The position numbers were made by a program, and so were the translations under genes. 64,000 bases of DNA from Atriophallophorus winterbourni (lineage: Eukaryota; Platyhelminthes; Trematoda; Plagiorchiida; Microphallidae): positions 62,001-126,000 of the forward strand of contig JACCGJ010000663.1 in assembly GCA_013407085.1 (NCBI GenBank), read 5' to 3'. Below the pieces are notes generated by a model. The model saw only the letters and a program-made list of their open reading frames with translations, searched no databases and had not been told where the DNA came from. This document shows, one piece after another, positions 55,960 to 64,000 of this stretch (the stretch's first letter is position 1; each line of letters starts with the position of its first letter).

Positions 55960-56560
55960 ACCAGGAATTGTACAAGTGCCTGAATATCCAGAGACGAATA
56001 TGCATTCACTGACCACCTCAATTGTTTTCAATCACACGTACGGAGTAAAAAGCCGCTAGTCAAACGTTCAACGGCCCACAGCGCGCATAGCGAGCGAATG
56101 AACAAATGCCGCGCTTAGTTAACATCGGTCAGTCACGACGAGAACAAACGCGCATTAACGCGACAAACAGCCTATGGCCTGGTTCGCTAGACGGGGGAGT
56201 GCGGTCGTGTGCGCACATTTCGATTCGATCGGATTGTGTGCGTTGAATCTATTCAAAACAGGCGTGTCTCATTGGGTGAGAGTGTGCGTATGCATCGCGA
56301 GACAGACGGCTTTTCGTTGCGGAGCTAGGGTGGTGGTACAAATGACAGCTGATTATCGCTTACTTTGTGTGCCGTTTCTGATTGGTTCACAACGGTAGAA
56401 AGCGAGCGCGGTCTGAAATGACCTTCGGAATAGTCACAATGTGACTTGCGCGTTTAACAAGTATGTGCGTGTGTGCAGGCGCGTCGCACAGACACACACA
56501 GTGGGCGTAGATTGCGTACCACCGTTAAACCCAGTTTTTATGGCAGATTTCTTCAACCAA
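55960..56560 (-). promoter_or_regulatory. Probable 5' UTR and promoter of the SAMD1-like gene
   Basis: From about 56040 the sequence becomes rich in CG dinucleotides (CGCGCAT, GCCGCGC, AACGCGCATTAACGCG), unlike the AT-rich surroundings, and lies directly upstream of exon 1. A CCAAT-like element (GAACCAATC on the minus strand, around 56380-56390) is present. No TATA box at a convincing distance was found. The transcription start is not determined. Confidence 0.5.
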
Positions 56561-58804
56561 AAGAAATGTTAAATGCGCATGCAGTGAGCACTAGTAAAAA
56601 CAATAAAGGGGGTTGCAGGTAACAAAATCAGACTAATCCACTGGGGACAGTTACATTGCCAATCTTAGAATATATTGAAGGTCGCACAGTTAAAAATAAA
56701 TTATAGCGAAACTGTATGACAAAATATGGTGTTCACGGGTTTCGGTTCGTGAAAAGCAACATTCCTGAAATGTATGTTGTTCAAATTGCTCTAACCGAGT
56801 GCTTCGGAATTTGATTTTCACGGTAATCACTAATCGATCGGTCTCAAGAGTTTTCAAATAAAAATTTAATAGACTAACTTTGTTTGGATGTGGCTAGTTG
56901 TAACTAACTTTAGAAATATCGCTTCGTATAACCTAATGGAAAGTTTACACTTAAAAATGTTTTACAATAGCATAATACAAATCATTGAACCAATCGTCAG
57001 CATCTCTCGTTTCTGATCAACCTGAATCATGTAAAGAACTGTGAAAACATAATATATGTATTTCGATGAATTAGTTGTACATGCTACAGTGATGCATGTT
57101 GAACTAAATGCAGGTAATAGCAAGTAGTTTGTCGAAAAATCGAGAGATAATTTGTTTAACTACTGAAAATAGGTATCCTAGCTGACTAGCCAATATTTTG
57201 CTTGGTGTCAATCGAAAGAATATTCGGTTCCCGGGTTAGCAACGCGACTGGCAATATATCATCAGGTTTTGACGTCGAAGTGGAGAGGACGATTAATACA
57301 TGTTACCCAATAAATGACGTTTGAAATGACCTATCAATAATTTCTGGCTTTCAAATGTAGTTAGGCTTGACAACGTCCGAAAGTGGCCGGCAAAATTAAT
57401 CAGGTAACTGCCAAACAACAGTGACGTAATGACCCACGAGTGACATAGCAACCGAGATGATAAATGTATAGTAGTCTCCACATCAATTAAAAGGTTAACT
57501 CGTAAACCAAACAGCGGTAGCTGTGAATCTGGGAAAGGTGAGTGAATACAGTCAACAAGGTTTTAGCAGTGTTCACATCCCCTGCACTTCGAAAGGCTTA
57601 CTTAATACCATGCGAGTGGATAAGAAATGCATTATCTATTCATAGTGATGTCGTCAACTGAGTTTGGCGATTTGCAATTCAGTCGAGCACAGGAAAATAT
57701 TTGCACTGAACTATGAACGTGTTAAAAAAATGGTCGTCAATTCAAAGTTATACTTGAATGCCACTGTTATATGAGGTTCGAGCCACGGTGATTCATAGTC
57801 AAACACTCATGGTGGTGGGGGGGATGCGAGCAACAAATTAATTTGGTCGCCTATTCGTTTTACGCAATGCTTGCTTCTAATATCTGCGATTGGAAGCCGA
57901 ACTCAAAATTAAGACCTCTAAATGGGTCTCTTGCATTCATCAGATAGGTTCAGTACAATCAAAATGCTGGTGTTTTCGTGTAAATGTATTCCAACAACCT
58001 ATTTTGCTTTTGATTGGACAGCTTCGCATGTTTGAAACCGAGTGCTGAACAAGGATTTGAGTAAAATCAAGGGGCAACATAACTAAAAGCATAAACCTAG
58101 AAGAAGGTCGTACATCCCTATGCACCCAAACAACACACCCATCAAAAAAGTACAACATGGATGAAGAAGTCTTCATAAAAGTGAGCACGACTCGAACCGC
58201 GTAGCTTTGTCAACCTAGGCGGACAACACCGACCACGGCCGGTTAAGTTTCTCGGAACGTAACACGAACTTGCACAAAAATTAACAAATGTCTGTCTGGC
58301 GTTTGTTTCGTTGCGTTCGTGACGACCAGCTGTGGGAAACTGGCAAGCGCGGGCGACCCATCCCTTACTCCCATCACCCGAGAGTGGGTTCAACGAACAC
58401 GCACACACAAACACACATGTTGGGAAGGAAATGAGAACGGTGGTTTCGCTTTCGACATATGTAAAAGTGAGAAACAGCTGCTTTGTAGTGACCGAGAAGT
58501 GGTTGGGGGCAGGCTAAATGTTGCACAAGTGTCGCAGTGAACAAGCAAGTTACTCTAGTCATCCAGTGACCGACTAATTCAGAAACAAATCCAGAAAATT
58601 TCACGAAAGAAGCCTGGCAACACTCTTGAATATATCGTTCTTTGAATTGTTGAGAATCTAGTTTCGAAAAAATATACAGTGAATATGTGGTCCTGGACAC
58701 CCCATTCGTTATATCAATCAAAGTATACACTTCCGGTGAAAATTTGTCTAATCGCATAAGAGATTCATCGCATGTAACCTCAACAAATCCGAGTAAAGTC
58801 ATTT
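56561..58804. other. No recognised gene
   Basis: Mostly AT-rich DNA with one GC-richer block (58190-58440) that could be another promoter or a repeat. ORFs here (up to 142 residues) have no recognisable domain. Confidence 0.45.
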
Positions 58805-58811
58805 ATCAGAA

Positions 58812-59265
58812 CAGTTCATCCACAGTCAATTAATCTTCAGTCACTTAATCTCCAGTTTGATAACTTCTGATTTTATGAACGTCAATCTTTCCGTAGTTGA
58901 GTATCGCTGAATTGCTCGAGATGTTATACCATGCAACGAAAAATAAGTGAACTAGGGATGAGGCAGACGATGATTTACGCCTCATGATTGTGCCGTTGAA
59001 TGATGCATTACAGCCATTCTTTTCTTGCCAACATTCCACCATGTGGATATTTCTTAACGGTTTGCGAAATGATTGCCGACAGCATACGCTCTCAGTTCTT
59101 CAAGCAAGTGCTGTGGTTCATATCAAACAGAAGAAGAAGTATGCTGAGATATGCGCATTCTTCAGAAGTTATCAAACTGTCTGATGATTAAGTGACTTGA
59201 GGGTTAAATGTCTGGTGGTTAAGTGTCGACGATTAATTGTCTGGCGATTAAGTGTCAGTAAACCC
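58812..59265. mobile_element. Foldback-type repeat with degenerate 15-base subrepeats in its arms
   Basis: The left arm, AGTCACTTAATCTCCAGTTT then GATAACTTCTGA (58839-58870), is the inverted match of the right arm, TTCAGAAGTTATCAAACTG then GATTAAGTGACT (59161-59196). Both arms extend as imperfect repeats of GATTAAGTGTCTG-like units, five on the right (to about 59258) and about three on the left. About 290 bases separate the arms. Non-autonomous DNA elements of foldback type look like this. No transposase is present. Confidence 0.55.
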
Positions 59266-61474
59266 CTCTAATCATTATTAACGGCCACTCATTAGTGATC
59301 AATTCAAGTGTGCTGCCAGGGCTTCGTTGGTTCACAGAACACGCCTGGGCCCTAAAACTGCCCGTCGCTACTCTGCTTTTAATCGACACAAGCAGAAATA
59401 GATCGAATGAATGGAACAGATGCTCGATGGCAAAAGTGCACTGACAGAATGCTTATTGAAACCGTCTGTCTCTTGGAATATTGAGGCGGAACTCACGGTT
59501 CAATCTCGCCAATCACGAAACTCTAATCGCAACGGCTACGGATACCGCAGACGACTCGGAAGTCCCTTGACGTGAAGATTAAAGCTGAGCGAACATGGTC
59601 CGAACACAACACGCAGGTTCTTTGTGTAAGCAATCAAATGCATACCAATGAAAAATCGCCGACGAGCATATCACACTGAGTGACCGAATGTTTAGTGTGG
59701 CGAGGAATAAGCCAATGCAACTAACACGACGGGGTGGATAAACTTGTAAGTTGTGACAACCATTAACAGAGATGATAGCGTGCGTACATGCGGACAAGTG
59801 AACCTGGCGACATTGCGTGCGGGTAAAACCAACATGAAAATAACCGGTTTGGTGTGTTTCTGTGATAGTGAAACAACCCTATTCAAATTTAATGTTGTTG
59901 ATTGGGTGCGATGAGAAACCAGACCAATGTCGTCAAGACAATACTTGGACGCTACTGTTAATCAGATTAGCAAAGAAAACCTCTGAATGACCGATCCACA
60001 GAATGGATCTAAGTTAACCGATCGGATCAATTGAAAAATGACTATGGAAAAGACAAACGTGAAGTTGTGTGCTTGGTGAATTCAATTAGGGTGCCAATTA
60101 CAATAAATGGATATATGAGGCATTCTGGACCACTACGAAAATATAAAAAGCTTATTCGAACTCGTTCTCATTGGGGGTCGTGTTGTAGACATCTTCTTGG
60201 AGTGTTTGACTAATTTTGTGCGTTGTCAAGTGAAGTGGCGAGGACCGTTAGTTTTGATGTGTGTCAGTGAAAGCCACAAGAAAGCGATCGTGTTGATATC
60301 GCGCAACCCGTTCACAACACCTGGCTGAACGCATTTGATCCGAGGTGTAGGCACCTCATCCGTATCTGTGCCTCATCTTCTACCAGTTCAGCAACATTTT
60401 CAAGCCCGGCCCTTTCCAGTGGCAGATAAGCACTCGGTACATGATACCGGTGTTTACTGCAGTTCATGATGATGGTGAGTTTCCGCGATGGACGATAGTC
60501 AAAGAGCAAGCAAATGTCTGCCAAAACTCTGAAAGCAAATTTAGAACTTGTGGCTTGTCTGAATCAACACGTTCTTCGCAAATAAGAACAATACAATGCA
60601 CATCAGCACCTAGGACCACGGAACGTAGAATGCCTCGTGCGGGAACTTTGAGCAACAACGTTTAAACACTTGACACGCAATAATAAATATCTCGTGTTGG
60701 TGAATGAGCAATATTCTGGGTGATGAGTGCACGACCTTTTAACGATTGAACGTGACGCGGATCACACCTCTTGGAGTACAGTTCCGGTTTAAATTTTATT
60801 GCACACCGTGGTTGGTCGTGCACTCGCCTGATATTGCATCGGGAACTGAGTAGTTCTATTTGGGAAACGCATAAGTTTTCAAGCTAACGGAACTCAATCC
60901 AATGGGATCAACCAAAGAAGGGCAAATAGTTCTAGACAGGACTGAAAGCAATGTGGAAGAGAACCATAAGCATTTAATGCTAAACCCAGATTTGCATTGC
61001 GAAGCTATCAGGAAACAAAACGGCTACCCGTGCTGAGGAAGCACAGCAATAGTCTCGTGATTCGACTGTGGTATAAAGTGCTTCTCAAGTGTCGCACGTA
61101 GTGTGAAGCAATGGACAAAGAGGATATGCAAATTGTTGTAGTCCAGCCATACTGATATTAGAGTAAGCGTTAGACTACGGGAACTCGAAAGACAACCATT
61201 TCTGTCGCAAGGCGCGGAGCTTTTCGTTCTTTACACTCAACAGGGAGTGACCAATGAGGGCATACACCAACTCTGGATAAATAGAGTGGCCTAATACAAT
61301 TCTCGATGATTTGGGAATGTCATTTATAGGCAGCTGCCATCCTCCTAACTCTCGACAATTGCCTGCTTCGAGTGTTTCGGGATCAAGGGCTAGAGGTAAG
61401 CGCAATCAACGAACGAAAAACTGATCATCAAACAGCACCAGTTACGGGCATTGTGAATAAACCAGAGATCAATG
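59266..61474. other. No recognised gene
   Basis: No motif, splice-supported exon or repeat was identified. Short frames have no recognisable domain. Confidence 0.45.
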
Positions 61475-61528
61475 ACACTCAGATAATTTTCATTTCAATA
61501 GCATTCGTGAGTACACTAAGGCGTGAAT

Positions 61529-61680
61529 ATGAATTTCGCGGAAATCGACAAGTTGTTTCTAGCGGGTGCGGCGGATATATTGAGCAGCGAAATCCTAGAA
61601 CCGAATACATTCACATATCCTACTCAGACGAAGGGCCACCGTTTCTTGCCACTCATCATTCTAATACAACAATTAGAGCT
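61529..61680 (+). CDS. Possible 5' coding exon of an unknown gene
   Basis: ATG at 61529 opens a 51-codon frame (MNFAEIDKLFLAGAADILSS at its start) with a balanced, globular-looking composition unlike nearby random ORFs. It runs to a consensus donor GTGAGT at 61681, leaving two bases of a codon. A plausible acceptor (TTTTCATTTCAATAG) lies at 61500, so the ATG could be in a first or second exon. I do not recognise the protein. No matching downstream exon was found within the remaining 2.3 kb. Confidence 0.3.
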
Positions 61681-61684
61681 GTGA

Positions 61685-64000
61685 GTGAAGTTAAAAAAAT
61701 TGATATCTTATTTTGTTTATCATATTGTTCACCTTATTCTTTCCCGGTCTTTGTGATATTTAGAAGTGACCATTTCGAAAACACACTGGAAATACTGATG
61801 AAACATTTTGATGCGTGTGCCTGAATAGACACGTCACTTACAGGCACCATCCATCTAATGGATCATGATTTGCACCAAGACAGATTAGAATAAAGTAATC
61901 TCGATACACATCATGTTTGCATTGGCTCAGTTACTGAACAACTAAGTGATACATGACTAGGTTTTCTGACCTTGAATTTTTAGGCACCAACCTATTGACT
62001 ATTAGTCCGATGCTGAACTTTCGATGATCTCGATTCAAACTTACATTCTTGAATAACTATGTGAATACCTTTCTGCATTTAGACATGCTACACAAATGCA
62101 CATACGCAATATATGCGAATGAACAAGCTAGGTATAAGAACAGCCCTTGCAAAAGCTTCGCGGAAATTTTTAAAAGTACAGTTTACCACATGAATTACAC
62201 CCGCTTGAAATTCTCTAAACGATCTTGTGCTTCCGCTTTACAACACGTTATAATGTGAAATTCAAAGCTTACAATTTACCATTCCTTTAACTTGACGAGA
62301 AATTATAAGCACATTGTGAACCTAGGGACATGACTGACAAAACATGTCAGTGGTTTAACCATCGTTTCCTCGCTCGACACATACAAACCGTCAATCAGCT
62401 CGGTGTAATGTCAGGAAGAAACAAAGCTCAGAAGCATAATATGCATCCATTTGGAAAGGTGCAGCTCTCATGTTGTTTTGGGTCATTAGCACAACAGTTG
62501 GTCATGCCCAATCAGAGGCAACGGAAAATACTAACGTTGCATGAGCATCATTGAACGAAGTGAGATTACGCTGTCCGTCGGTGCAATATTCAATGCTCGG
62601 TGAGTTAAAGTTCTGCATGCGATTATCATTAAGTACAAAATGAACAAGCTACATAGTTTAGTGTCAGCGTGAGTAAACTCCTATTCTAGGTGCTGCCACC
62701 AACCTATCTCAAACATACCAACTCGAGTTGCTTTCGTTTATGAAAGGATCAAGCAAAGCTAACCACAATTTTTGCCGTATTCACTTTAGGGATCCAATAT
62801 ACCAGATAACCCTCTAGTTCACAAGTATCCATCTATTACTGCCATACAATCAGGACGAAATCAATTTTACAGAAAAGGATATCGTTTAACGAGTCTCCTT
62901 GGTCCGTTTGATGCAAAAATCCATGGCAGGCAAACACGATGAGTTACCAACGACTCATTGCACATCATCCAACGGGTAAATTGTAAAACAATTGAAGAGT
63001 AAACCAACGCAGATCCGTGAAAGAAAATAGAGAAACAGCGGATGCTACACACGTTTAAAATTGACCTCAACAGAAATTGCGCTATTCAGACAGGATTTCG
63101 AGAATTAACATTCTCTGTGTTGACTTAACGAAGGCTTCTGAAAATACTCGACCATACAGCAGACCTCCAAGACTGTTCAAGCTCGTCTTTCCACTAAGGA
63201 ACTTTAAGGGGTTGTACATTGGAGGCTTTTGAGATCTATCGAGGGATCAAACAAGAATTTGATCAACATTTTTTTGCGATGTTGCTGAATCACAGTTTTA
63301 GGACGAGAACACAAGGTGTATACCTGCGCACGCAATGTAATGGCAAGTTTTTTCCAACTGAACCATGTAAGAGAATAAAATAAGGTACGGAATGTGCTAA
63401 TCCGTGACTCGCTGCTTGCTGCGACGCAACCATCACTGCTATCTCTAAGATAATGCATTCTTTTGTTCGCCATGCAGTGTTTGGTCTGGCAAACAACGTG
63501 AATCGAAATAGTTCTTGGTCATTTTTGAAAACTGTCAGCTCGAATCAGTACATCACTTTGCATAATTTAGCATAAATATTTCGAATAACCTCGCGCTGGA
63601 CACGGAGATTAATAGGCGGAGCAACTCTCACTTGAAATCATGTGTCCGAGACAACTACAAGCTGACAAAAATGTTGAAATGAGCGCATAATAAATATCTT
63701 ACTGCAGTTAATCCTAGACCATCCACGCAATACAACAACGGAAGTTGAACACTTCTCATTTAAAATCATCCATCGCATTTTAAACATCGTAATTAGACCG
63801 CGCAATGAACAGAAATGCTCTTTAAAAGCGTCGCATGTGCTGGTTGGGTCATTTGTAGAATGGAAAAAGTCATATCCCAGAAATCTACTCCACAGGAAGT
63901 CGCCATATAGACAAACCGAAAGCGTTTCATTCAAAAACGATTGCAAGAGATATGAAAGCTGTGGACATTGACCCTACGATATGACCACGCACTACTTTTT
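61685..64000. other. No recognised gene
   Basis: AT-rich sequence to the window edge. ORFs up to 102 residues, none with a recognisable domain. It may be intron if the exon proposed at 61529 is real. Confidence 0.45.

Noticed and set aside
56174..56398. 74-residue plus-strand frame in the CG-rich block
   Set aside because: It has no domain and lies in the probable promoter; CG-rich sequence keeps frames open by chance.
61372..61824. 150-residue open frame as a gene
   Set aside because: It reads through a good acceptor and a good donor and has no recognisable domain. The shorter frame within it, in another phase, looks more like coding sequence.

Overview
This is eukaryotic, repeat-rich, intron-bearing DNA. 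The best guess for the host is a parasitic flatworm, probably a digenean trematode. The guess rests on a CsRn1/PwRn1-like Ty3/gypsy element, a K02A2.6-like Ty3/gypsy family, many CR1-like and some RTE-like LINE fragments, and long introns between short phased exons. It is inference; no species-diagnostic gene is present. No prokaryotic operon, rRNA gene or CRISPR array was seen.

Layout. 1-2075 is a duplicated segment that runs into a 1000-N assembly gap (2076-3075). 3.1-8.7 kb holds a minus-strand gag remnant with its LTR, abutting a plus-strand CsRn1-like gag-pol element with many nonsense codons. 9.4-14.8 kb is a nest of LTR fragments arranged as inverted pairs, including a roughly 1.4 kb inverted repeat of LTR-gag-protease. 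17.77-20.4 kb is a second copy of the first 2 kb. 20.2-43.3 kb is largely LINE debris (at least eight copies on both strands), with a tetranucleotide microsatellite and a tRNA-derived SINE between them.

The one well-supported host gene lies on the minus strand between 55959 and 44122. I joined five exons by canonical splice sites with matching phase. The predicted 1074-residue protein carries a SAMD1-like winged helix, an AT-hook, a KAT6/DPF-like double PHD finger and a C-terminal SAM domain, so it should be a chromatin reader that binds DNA and histone tails. Inside its second intron, on the same strand, lies a two-exon coding region whose C-terminal half resembles the DUF3504 domain of QRICH1/ZMYM proteins, which derives from Crypton recombinases. 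This host and nested pair is the most interesting part of the window.

56.0-56.5 kb upstream is CpG-containing and probably the promoter and 5' UTR. 56.6-64 kb shows no recognisable gene, apart from one possible 5' exon at 61.5 kb and a foldback-type repeat at 58.8-59.3 kb. Coordinates of degenerate repeats are approximate because they were read by eye; exon boundaries were checked base by base.
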